The notes under the pieces are model-generated. The model did no database searches and was not told the origin of the DNA. It saw only the letters and a program-made list of their open reading frames with translations. Positions 9,209 to 16,058 of a stretch of DNA of 22,344 nt are shown here, piece by piece. Within the stretch, counting starts at the first letter, position 1; the number at the start of each line of letters is the position of its first letter. The DNA is from an uncultured bacterium (lineage in GTDB: Bacteria > Planctomycetota > Uabimicrobiia > Uabimicrobiales > JABWCH01). The translations under genes were made by a program, and so were the position numbers. The stretch is from the NCBI GenBank assembly GCA_938003875.1, contig CALKWO010000380.1:1-22344 (forward strand). Direction: 5' to 3'.

Positions 9209-10483
9209 CTATCCTTTATTCTGAGAAGACATTATACTCAATGTCTGTCCTTCTCTTATGAATTTTGCTCCAGAGGTAACTATCCATTCCTGATCCGACA
9301 GACCTTGCAGAACCAAGATTCTACCGCTATCATAAAAACTCCCTAAAGTTACATCTCGAAGCAAAGCCATCTGATTTTTTCTATCCATAATCCATAGCTT
9401 TCCTGTCTGTCCTTGAGTAGAAACAAGGGCAGATAAAGGAATGCTGATACATTCCGCATTTTCTGAAGTGGAAAATCCACTAACTTCCGCTGTCATACCT
9501 GGCAATATTTTGATATTATTTCCCTGCTCGATGCAAAAGACCACAGAATACGTTCTTGTCGTAGGATCAGCACTGAGCTTCCATTCATAAAGAGAAGCAT
9601 CATACAAATGATCCCCTAAGGGCCATATACGCACTTTATAGCCAGTCTTTTTGTGGTAGGGAAAAGACGCCATGTCCTTTTCAGGAATGGCAACTGTAAT
9701 TTTTACGGTGGAAATTCCTAGCAAACTCAAGACAGGCTGTCCTGCCGTGGCCATTTCATATTCTTCTAAAAATTTATCTGTGACTATACCATCGAATGGA
9801 GCTGACAGCTTTGTGTCCTTGAGCTGATCCAGTGCAATTTCATACTGAACCTGCAAAGCATTTAGATCTGCCTGGGCAGCGAGTATATCTTCTTCTCTCG
9901 CTCCCTTTTTGGCCTTGGCCAACTGTTCTTCCATGGCAGCCACTTCTGCTTCATATATCTGATAGGAGCTACGCATTTGTTCATAGGAATCTATAGGAGT
10001 TGCTTTTTCCTGGAACAACTGGCTATAGCGACGATAGTCGAGCCTGGCTTTTTCCATACGGGTTCTGGCTGCCTGGATATTTTTTTCCAATATGCGAATG
10101 TCCTCTTCCCTCGCTGTTTTCATGGTCAGCAAGCGTGCCTGGGCTGCTTTAATTTGATGTTCCAGATAAAGACTGCGCTTTTTGAAATCTCTTTCGTCCA
10201 TTTCCATAAGGATTTTGCCTGCCTTTACCGCATCTCCTGGTTTTACATGAATTGTGGTCACAGGGCCAGAAACACGGAAAAACAGCGTAGCCTTTTGAGA
10301 AGCAGACACAGTCCCAGGATAAGACAGAGAAGATTTTTTCTGTACCAGAGAAACCTGCTCTACTTTAACAGGCCTGCCCTGCGCTACTTTATTCTCCTCT
10401 TCTTTTTTGGTCTGGCCTATACAGGCATATAAGAAAAAAACACAGAAAACCAAAACCATTCCCCCAATCCATTTTCGTATCAT
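9209..10483 (-). CDS. RND efflux adaptor lipoprotein (HlyD/MFP family)
   Basis: The 424-aa periplasmic adaptor links the RND pump to an outer-membrane channel. It has a lipoprotein signal peptide with lipobox LYAC (Cys21). Next come a barrel-sandwich half-motif at about 65-95 (FFRVSGPVTTIHVKPGDAV), a coiled-coil hairpin at about 98-215 rich in Ala, Glu, Gln and Arg, and the second lipoyl half at about 225-255 (KLSAPFDGIVTDKFLEEYE). The C-terminal beta-barrel and membrane-proximal regions follow (IKILPGMTAEVSGF). The ATG at 10483 has AAAGGA 7 nt upstream. It is the first gene of the four-gene operon, under the promoter at 10581-10609. Confidence 0.95.
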   Translation of the reverse strand: MIRKWIGGMVLVFCVFFLYACIGQTKKEEENKVAQGRPVKVEQVSLVQKKSSLSYPGTVSASQKATLFFRVSGPVTTIHVKPGDAVKAGKILMEMDERDFKKRSLYLEHQIKAAQARLLTMKTAREEDIRILEKNIQAARTRMEKARLDYRRYSQLFQEKATPIDSYEQMRSSYQIYEAEVAAMEEQLAKAKKGAREEDILAAQADLNALQVQYEIALDQLKDTKLSAPFDGIVTDKFLEEYEMATAGQPVLSLLGISTVKITVAIPEKDMASFPYHKKTGYKVRIWPLGDHLYDASLYEWKLSADPTTRTYSVVFCIEQGNNIKILPGMTAEVSGFSTSENAECISIPLSALVSTQGQTGKLWIMDRKNQMALLRDVTLGSFYDSGRILVLQGLSDQEWIVTSGAKFIREGQTLSIMSSQNKG

Positions 10484-10542
10484 GAGATATTCCTTTCATA
10501 AAAAAGTAAAGAAACTGCTCCTGATAGTAAATGCCTTATTTG

Positions 10543-10556
10543 GTCATACGAATGAC
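10543..10556. promoter_or_regulatory. Second operator candidate, GTCAT-N4-ATGAC
   Basis: GTCATACGAATGAC is an inverted repeat with a 4-bp spacer, abutting the larger dyad just downstream of the efflux promoter. A further GTCAT at 10567-10571 inside that dyad makes three half-sites (GTCAT, ATGAC, GTCAT) in 29 bp. Either this or the AAATTTG dyad may be the true TetR-family site. Confidence 0.6.
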
Positions 10557-10586
10557 TATAAATTTGGTCATTTGTACAAATTTATA
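10557..10586. promoter_or_regulatory. Palindromic operator candidate over the -10 box
   Basis: TATAAATTTG (10557-10566) and CAAATTTATA (10577-10586) form a perfect 10-bp inverted repeat with a 10-bp spacer. It overlaps the -10 element of the efflux promoter. TetR-type dimers bind such dyads, so the regulator encoded as third gene of the operon is the obvious candidate; this is inferred from position and symmetry. Confidence 0.65.
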
Positions 10587-10609
10587 CTATAAAAAAAATA
10601 TATTGTCAA
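10581..10609 (-). promoter_or_regulatory. Sigma70-type promoter of the efflux operon
   Basis: On the minus strand, TTGACA (10609-10604) and TATAAA (10586-10581) are separated by exactly 17 bp. This is close to consensus, ~100 bp upstream of the adaptor start. The -10 box lies inside a perfect inverted repeat (10557-10586), so a bound repressor would occlude it. Confidence 0.8.
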
Positions 10610-10753
10610 GAAAATAAAGTACACAAGACCTAAAAATTTTTTTTAAAAAAAGCTTGCATATAATAAAAAATTGGATTTAATTTAGTATATACAAAGTGAA
10701 AAAATCGTTAAAAAATCAGGAACATCTTTATCCTATTTTAAGGAGATAGAGCT

Positions 10754-13243
10754 ATGAAAGTTCTAAAATTTTGTAATGCTCTTTTTTTCTTTCTTGTCTT
10801 AGTAAGCTGTGTGTGGATACATGCAGATGCCATCGCTGCCAGCACTATCGTCAACAACTGGACACGCTATGCTTCGGTTGTCAATGGCTCTACCAATACC
10901 AATAACTGGTCAGTCAGTGGTTCCACCATAAACTACACAAGCAACAACGGTGGCACCATCGCCAGCAACTACACTGTAGCCAACGATTTTAGCTTTTCTT
11001 CTGATGTTAAGGCTATAACCAGCGATAATGACAGGTATGGCGTTGTTTTTGGATTTCAGGATGCTGAAAACAACTACCGTATTTCCTGGGAAGGGGGCGG
11101 GCTGGCTGACCATGGTTTCCGAAACCTTAATTTTATCAAAGAAGTTGGAGGAACAGCCACCAGTTTATATACACTGGCAACCAACTGGAAATTGAATGAA
11201 GTTCACACATTAACGGTTTCCAGAACAGGCAACAACATCAGCATGTCTGTGAGTGGTGTAGCATCTCAAACCTTTACAGACACTACCTTCATGACTGGAA
11301 GGGTTGGTTTGTTCACCTTAAGCCAGACAACCAATTTTGCCAGTGTAAACCTCACTCAAAACAACAAGATGGCTGCCTCATGGTTGGGTGGAAACTCCAA
11401 CTGGAGCAATACGGCGAAATGGAATCCTTCTGTAACCATCAACAATGCCAGTGGAACTACCTACGATGTAACCATAAACAATGGCACAAGCCAGGTAGCT
11501 CTCGATACTACCGCTACTATCAACAGCCTCACAGTAGGGGCTAACAACAAGCTCACTATCAACTCTGCCAAAGTCCTTACAGTAAACAATGATGGAACGA
11601 CCAACGCTGGTAAGCTGACCTCCAATGGTAATGTAACCATTAGCTCTGGAGGTACGCTGACCATGAACAATGGAACTTTGTTGGGAAGCGGAAGTCTTAC
11701 CAACATTGGTACCATAAACCTGAATTCAGGCGGAAATCTGTTAGGGAGCGGAACAACCGCCACCATAGCTAACTCTGGCACTCTTAAGCTGAATAGTGGA
11801 ACGGGTACGATCTATGATTTGAACCGTATTACCAACAGTGGTACTATCCTGGCAACAGGCAGTTCTACCTTGAACCTCGGTGGTGTAGGAACTCTGAACA
11901 ACACAAGCGGAACCATCAAGGCCGAGAATGGAACTGTGAACATCAGCAACGATGCTGTAATACAGAATGGAACGATTCTGTCTGCTGACGGAGGCCTTGT
12001 CAAGCTGAACAACGCAACCTTGAACAATGTGAATCTGCAGAAGACGGGGACAGGGCAGTACCAGCAATTGGGTGCCAATGTATACTGGCTAGGAACTATC
12101 CAAAACCAGGATACCTATAATGTGGAAAATGGAAGCAAGACCGTCATCAATGGAAATACTATTTTGAGCAATTCTGGTAATATCAACATCAAAGGAAGCG
12201 GCTCGGATACAGGCATTCACCTTTCCACAGGCAATCTTACTTTGAGCGGTGGTGGAACCATTACCTTGAATTCAGCAACAAACAGCAAAATCACGGCTGC
12301 TGATATTACCAAAAAATTCATCAACCAGAATGGCAAGCTGAAAGGCGCAGGACAGCTTCTGGCAGCTTTGGAAAACATAGGCAATGTAGAAGCCGATGTT
12401 GCCAACCAGGTACTTAAAGTACTCAACAAGCTCAGTGGAATCAAAAACCAGGGGCAATTGCGTGCTTTGAACCAGGCGAAGCTCTATCTGGAAGGTGTGA
12501 TTGACAATGCTCAGGGAAAAATCGAAGCCCTGAACAAAAGCACCGTGGAAATTGGCGATGTAGGCAAAATCCAGGGCGGTACTATGAATCTTGATACAGA
12601 AGGAAAATTTGTTGCACAGCAAGGATTGGAAGCCCAATCTCTGGCAATCACCATGAACAATTCAAGCCGACTCACCGTTGCAAACGTTCTTTCTCTGGAT
12701 CAGAATTCTTCTCTTGCTTTGGGTACGAGCCGCAACACCATTGTAGATGCAACTACCATCATCAGTGCAGGAACGATTAGTGGAAGCGGTACTTTGAATG
12801 CAGATGTTATCTCGCAAGGAACCTTGAGTGTCGGTAACTCTCCTGGTATGATAGAAACCACAGGCGACCTGACTCTTGCAGGTATAACCGAAATCGAAGT
12901 CTGGGGAACGACCACAGCAGGCGTTGACTACGATAAAATCGTCGTGGGTGGCAATGTTGTCTATGGTGGAATCCTGGACATTCTTGTGGATACTACCCAG
13001 GTTACTATCAGCGATATTGTCAATCTATGCTTCTTAAGCTATGCTGGAAGTGCTTCTGGCTGGTTCTCCGAGATCAAATTCTGGAATGCAAACAAAACCC
13101 AAGCCATCACAGGACTGACAGTATATAACGATACATTCAACAAAAAGCTTTTCCTGAGTGGTGCTGTACCCGAAATTTCCTCTTTCTTCTTTATGCTTCT
13201 CCCTCTATTTTTTGCTTTTGCATACAGGCTTAAGAAAAAATAG
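10754..13243 (+). CDS. Secreted beta-helix-like protein, PEP-CTERM-like tail
   Basis: This 829-aa exported protein has a signal peptide (about 1-29, ending near ADAIAAS). Residues ~35-205 look like a concanavalin/LamG-type beta-sandwich (YGVVFGFQDAENNYRISWEGG). A long Asn/Thr/Ser/Gly-rich region (~210-720) carries short repeats such as GSGSLTNIGTINLNSGG, typical of parallel beta-helix adhesins. Residues ~725-790 (GTLSVGNSPGMIETTGDLTLAG) match the block preceding the anchor in PEP-CTERM and autotransporter-associated-repeat proteins. The last 25 residues have VPE(I), a hydrophobic helix and RLKKK: a PEP-CTERM-like exosortase signal with Ile in place of the second Pro. AAGGAG lies 8 nt upstream of the ATG; TATAAT at 10659-10664 may be the -10 box. 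Neither ligand nor partner is evident. It appears more GC-rich than neighbouring genes. Confidence 0.8.
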   Translation: MKVLKFCNALFFFLVLVSCVWIHADAIAASTIVNNWTRYASVVNGSTNTNNWSVSGSTINYTSNNGGTIASNYTVANDFSFSSDVKAITSDNDRYGVVFGFQDAENNYRISWEGGGLADHGFRNLNFIKEVGGTATSLYTLATNWKLNEVHTLTVSRTGNNISMSVSGVASQTFTDTTFMTGRVGLFTLSQTTNFASVNLTQNNKMAASWLGGNSNWSNTAKWNPSVTINNASGTTYDVTINNGTSQVALDTTATINSLTVGANNKLTINSAKVLTVNNDGTTNAGKLTSNGNVTISSGGTLTMNNGTLLGSGSLTNIGTINLNSGGNLLGSGTTATIANSGTLKLNSGTGTIYDLNRITNSGTILATGSSTLNLGGVGTLNNTSGTIKAENGTVNISNDAVIQNGTILSADGGLVKLNNATLNNVNLQKTGTGQYQQLGANVYWLGTIQNQDTYNVENGSKTVINGNTILSNSGNINIKGSGSDTGIHLSTGNLTLSGGGTITLNSATNSKITAADITKKFINQNGKLKGAGQLLAALENIGNVEADVANQVLKVLNKLSGIKNQGQLRALNQAKLYLEGVIDNAQGKIEALNKSTVEIGDVGKIQGGTMNLDTEGKFVAQQGLEAQSLAITMNNSSRLTVANVLSLDQNSSLALGTSRNTIVDATTIISAGTISGSGTLNADVISQGTLSVGNSPGMIETTGDLTLAGITEIEVWGTTTAGVDYDKIVVGGNVVYGGILDILVDTTQVTISDIVNLCFLSYAGSASGWFSEIKFWNANKTQAITGLTVYNDTFNKKLFLSGAVPEISSFFFMLLPLFFAFAYRLKKK

Positions 13244-13256
13244 TGTTTACACTATT
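13239..13256. promoter_or_regulatory. Perfect short palindrome at the end of the secreted gene
   Basis: AATAGTGT-TT-ACACTATT is an 8-bp perfect inverted repeat with a 2-bp centre, spanning the stop codon. It has the form of a repressor operator, but no promoter is clear beside it. It could instead belong to transcript processing upstream of the terminator. Confidence 0.4.
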
Positions 13257-13273
13257 GTAATGAAAAAAACAAG

Positions 13274-13314
13274 AAAGCCTCTACATCTTCTTAAAAGACA
13301 TAGAGGCTTTTTTT
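13274..13314 (+). terminator. Rho-independent terminator
   Basis: AAAGCCTCTA (13274-13283) pairs perfectly with TAGAGGCTTT (13301-13310). The loop can extend with TCTT/AAGA, and a run of seven T ends at 13314. It terminates the secreted-protein transcript. Because it lies only 29 bp before the DUF2177 ATG, it may also attenuate or separate that gene. Confidence 0.9.
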
Positions 13315-13343
13315 ATCTATTACCGCATTTAAAGGATAAAATT

Positions 13344-13742
13344 ATGTTTCTTAAACTATATTTAATTGCCCTTCCAATATTCTTGGCCATTGATATGTTT
13401 TGGTTAGGATTAGTGGCAAAAAATTTTTATCGTTCCCAGATTGGTTCGTTGATGAAAAGTGAAATTAATTGGATAGCAGCAATTATTTTTTATCTGCTTT
13501 TTATTGTTGGGTTGGTTTTATTTGTAATTATTCCTGCACTAGATAAAAATTCATGCTTAAAAGCGGCAGTATTTGGTGCATTGTTTGGGCTTATTGCTTA
13601 TGCCACCTATGATCTTACAAATCTTGCAACGCTTAAAGATTGGCCTCTTATGCTAACGGTTGTTGATCTGATATGGGGCATGGCACTTGCATCCTCAGTA
13701 TCTGTAATAACATATCTCATCGCAAGTAAAATTGGTATATAA
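13344..13742 (+). CDS. DUF2177-family membrane protein
   Basis: The 132-aa protein has four predicted transmembrane helices (about 4-22, 42-64, 72-88 and 103-125). It carries the DUF2177-like signatures FLAIDMFWLGLVAKNFY and AYATYDLTNLATLKDWP. The biochemical function of the family is not known to me. The start is ATG at 13344 with AAAGGA 7 nt upstream; the longer open frame back to 13158 is overlap with the secreted gene. Its ATG falls 29 bp after a strong terminator with no obvious promoter between. DUF2177 genes are, as far as I recall, found near SDR/DUF1365/CHI-like lipid-stress clusters, and such genes occur here 3-6 kb downstream. Confidence 0.85.
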   Translation: MFLKLYLIALPIFLAIDMFWLGLVAKNFYRSQIGSLMKSEINWIAAIIFYLLFIVGLVLFVIIPALDKNSCLKAAVFGALFGLIAYATYDLTNLATLKDWPLMLTVVDLIWGMALASSVSVITYLIASKIGI

Positions 13743-13757
13743 TTCTCGTCCTTTTAC

Positions 13758-13799
13758 TTACTACAAAATCAATTTTTTATAAAAATATTCCTTCCAGAA
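13758..13799 (-). repeat. Copy of the SDR-gene 3' end
   Basis: Read on the minus strand, this stretch (ending in TTTTGTAGTAAGTAA) matches the end and downstream flank of the SDR gene at ~16044-16085 (TTTTGCAGTAAGTAA) at about 36 of 42 positions without gaps. It sits between the DUF2177 and AAA genes. It may be a leftover of a duplicated or rearranged gene end; no open frame extends it upstream. Confidence 0.5.
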
Positions 13800-13905
13800 T
13801 GCTTCCCCTCCGCTTTTGACAACTATTTTCAACTCGAACCTTTCGATTTGTGCAATTTAACAGCTCAGGATGAACTATATAAGGATGAAAGAAGAGGATT
13901 TGTAA

Positions 13906-15426
13906 TCATTGTTTTACCAATTCATAATAACTCTTCTTTCCTTGACCTATACGACATAGTTTACCTGATTTAACTAATTGGTTCAAATCTCTTGTAGCAG
14001 TAGCTAAAGATACTTTGAGCAGTTTAACGTATTCTTGATGTCGAATTTTTTGATTTTTTTGAAGAAATGAAATTAGCTCAAAAGTACGCTTTTCTATAGG
14101 AGAAAAAGGAGTTGGTTTTATTTCGTTTTGATACTTTACAGGCGTAGCCATTTTAGAATACTCAGTCAGGCAATAATATATTTTTTTCCCTTCTTTATGG
14201 TCTAAATAAATTAGATTTAAATCACGTAAATGCTCCATAGCTCTTGCAGCATTGGAAGAGGGAATATGAAATTGATCACTGACCATTTTATTTGTAAATT
14301 TTTCTTTTGCTTTACAAAAACAAAGTATTTCCCATTCTAAAGAGGTCAAAGAAGTTGAAATTTGTTCTGCCATTAAATGTTGTAAACATAACGTTGCTTT
14401 TTCAGTAGGAATTGTATATTCTGCTTGATCCAATAGATTAGGTACTGCCATATTCAAAGCATCCATGATATACCGCATATTTCCTTTATAAAGATCATAT
14501 AAATATTCAATTAAAGTATCTTCCACTGGCTTTACAAATTTTTTCTTATCTATGGACAAAATATGATATCTTTTATGAACTGCTTCAACTACCTGAACTT
14601 TGGTTAAAGGCGAAATTATAACAGGTTTACCAAAAAATATACTGCGTACTCTAGGAAGACTTGCAATAATATCCCGAAAAAAACCCTGGTTACTTACAAA
14701 CACAAAATAAACATCAGGAGTTTGTAAACAATCACGGATGTTATCTAAAAAAGCTCGAATGGAATGAGTATCTTCTCGTCGCAGAATTTCTAAATTATCA
14801 ATATGAAGGAAAACTCCTGCATAGTTCATTCGCTTTATTTGTCTTACCATCTCTCGGAAATAGCGTATCAATTGTATTTCTGGTAAAGAAGGTACATTTA
14901 CATTTTGAGATCGAGAGAAGCCTCCTCCAAATCCCATAAAAGAACCTTCAATACTAAGATTGCTTTGAAAGAATACACGAGATAGAGCTAGAACTTCTTG
15001 GAAGACAGGAATTTTAGAAATTTCTTTTTCTCCAATCACTAAAATTAGTTTAGAAATAAGAGAGGAAAGAATATTTATAAGAAAATGTGAAAGCTGCCAG
15101 TGTTCTGTTACTGCAATTTCTTCTTGTGGCGTAAATAGACGATCCTGACTATGGTTTTCCCAAATATATCGGTGGTAATTGACAAAGGTTGTTTTTCCTA
15201 CTCCTACCTGTCCCTCTATAATGACTCTAGCCCCACCAGGATTACAAAGAACATTGTATAGACTACGGGATTCGTAAGTTTCAAATCCTCGTCCAACTAT
15301 AGCTTCTGCTATGGGAAAAGAACTTTCGCTTGTTAAAGAAAGAGGGCTAGTATCAAAAGGATTTGCTCTCATTCCATATTTTTTCCATAGACGTTGGCCT
15401 AACTGTGGTAAAATAAAATCTTCCAT
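13906..15426 (-). CDS. AAA/ORC-like ATPase with two winged-helix domains
   Basis: From the ATG at 15426 the protein is 506 aa. AAAGGA lies 6 nt before that ATG; a TTG two codons upstream is too close to the ribosome site. Walker A is GQVGVGKT (72-79). Walker B is VFLHIDN (205-211), with Asp-Asn rather than Asp-Glu. Sensor-1-like FVFVSN is at ~242-246, followed by a helical lid. The C-terminal third contains two apparent winged helices: ~360-423 (LEWEILCFCKAKEKFTNKMV) and ~443-503 (IRHQEYVKLLKVSLATATRDL), the latter like a DeoR/MarR-type HTH. The architecture resembles Orc1/Cdc6-like or transposition-helper/STAND-type ATPases. It may be a regulator, defence or mobile-element protein. It stands alone, divergent from a short ORF behind 10-bp tandem repeats. 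Confidence 0.75.
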   Translation of the reverse strand: MEDFILPQLGQRLWKKYGMRANPFDTSPLSLTSESSFPIAEAIVGRGFETYESRSLYNVLCNPGGARVIIEGQVGVGKTTFVNYHRYIWENHSQDRLFTPQEEIAVTEHWQLSHFLINILSSLISKLILVIGEKEISKIPVFQEVLALSRVFFQSNLSIEGSFMGFGGGFSRSQNVNVPSLPEIQLIRYFREMVRQIKRMNYAGVFLHIDNLEILRREDTHSIRAFLDNIRDCLQTPDVYFVFVSNQGFFRDIIASLPRVRSIFFGKPVIISPLTKVQVVEAVHKRYHILSIDKKKFVKPVEDTLIEYLYDLYKGNMRYIMDALNMAVPNLLDQAEYTIPTEKATLCLQHLMAEQISTSLTSLEWEILCFCKAKEKFTNKMVSDQFHIPSSNAARAMEHLRDLNLIYLDHKEGKKIYYCLTEYSKMATPVKYQNEIKPTPFSPIEKRTFELISFLQKNQKIRHQEYVKLLKVSLATATRDLNQLVKSGKLCRIGQGKKSYYELVKQ

Positions 15427-15663
15427 TTCCAATCCTTTCTTTTTAATGCTTATTATATAATTATTACTATCAATATATAAATTTTATGAGCATAATCAAG
15501 ATAAATTATAAATATTTTTATTTATTTTTACAATAATATGTTATAACAAATTTATAGAATAATAAAAAAAATTTGGCAATAATGGAACTATGATAGTAAT
15601 GATGAATATAAAAATCTGTACCTAAGGCAATGTCTTCTTTCAGATTTATCAATTTTTATATAA

Positions 15664-15703
15664 ATTTGTATAGATTTGTATAGATTTGTATAGATTTGTA
15701 TAG
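15664..15703 (+). repeat. Four perfect 10-bp tandem repeats (iteron-like)
   Basis: ATTTGTATAG occurs four times head-to-tail at 15664, 15674, 15684 and 15694, one helical turn apart. They end directly at the ribosome site (AGGAGG, 15706-15711) of the 65-codon frame. They lie within the very AT-rich divergent region (15427-15719) between that frame and the AAA ATPase gene. Cooperative protein binding is plausible; slippage-prone phase variation is another possibility. Confidence 0.85.
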
Positions 15704-15719
15704 AGAGGAGGTTGTGTAA

Positions 15720-15917
15720 ATGAGAAAGGCACCTGTCCAAAGCACGCAAAAAACAAAGAAAATTTCTTTAGTGTTTGTGGAAAAAAGCTTAAGCATAAAA
15801 AAAAACGTTGTTTATGCGGTGAACATGTGTTGTAATTTGATTATGTTTTTTAGTTTGACAATGTTAAATTCTGATTGTTGTCTCCCAATAGGTTATATAA
15901 ATTTAAAGATTTATTGA
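15720..15917 (+). CDS. Small ORF with strong ribosome site, uncertain
   Basis: This 65-codon frame has AGGAGG 8 nt before its ATG, a strong reason to consider it expressed. The product starts with a basic stretch (MRKAPVQSTQKTKK) and has a hydrophobic, Cys-containing segment around 31-50; I recognise no family. Two cautions apply. The +2 frame over 15704-15835 encodes a Cys/Lys-rich sequence (CVNEKGTCPKH, later VCGKKLKHKKKRCLCG) that looks more protein-like, so this may be a decayed or frameshifted gene. The 3' end also runs into the repeat element at 15855-16043. Confidence 0.35.
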   Translation: MRKAPVQSTQKTKKISLVFVEKSLSIKKNVVYAVNMCCNLIMFFSLTMLNSDCCLPIGYINLKIY

Positions 15918-16043
15918 ACCACAGATGAACACGGATGGACACCGATAATTTTTAAAATTAAGAGTTATTTTATTTTTTATCCGTGTTTATCTGTGTTAAT
16001 CTGTGGTTCTCTTTTCTTTAATCTTGGATTTAACATTGTCAAA
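15855..16043. repeat. MITE-like element with nested inverted repeats
   Basis: The outer ends TTTGACAATGTTAAAT (15855-15870) and ATTTAACATTGTCAAA (16028-16043) are perfect 16-bp inverted repeats. Inside lies a second dyad: GAACCACAGAT (from 15916) faces ATCTGTGGTTC (ending 16009), with ACACGGAT/ATCCGTGT inner arms. The CACAGAT/ACACGGAT sequence type recurs as dispersed repeats in many bacterial genomes, from memory. There is no coding capacity for a transposase. A near-identical end lies at 51-66. No convincing target-site duplication is visible. Confidence 0.7.
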
Positions 16044-16058
16044 TTACTTACTGCAAAA

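Noticed and set aside
10636..10664. Promoter for the secreted-protein gene
   Set aside because: TATAAT is present, but no acceptable -35 box lies 16-18 bp upstream in the poly-A/T stretch; mentioned only as a possible -10.
11461..12915. Several minus-strand frames inside the secreted-protein gene
   Set aside because: Low-complexity Val/Pro/Leu-rich translations, mirror images of the Asn/Thr/Ser-rich repeats, without ribosome sites.
15855..15883. TTGACA inside the repeat end read as a -35 box
   Set aside because: No -10-like sequence lies 16-18 bp downstream, and the same sequence recurs as an element terminus.
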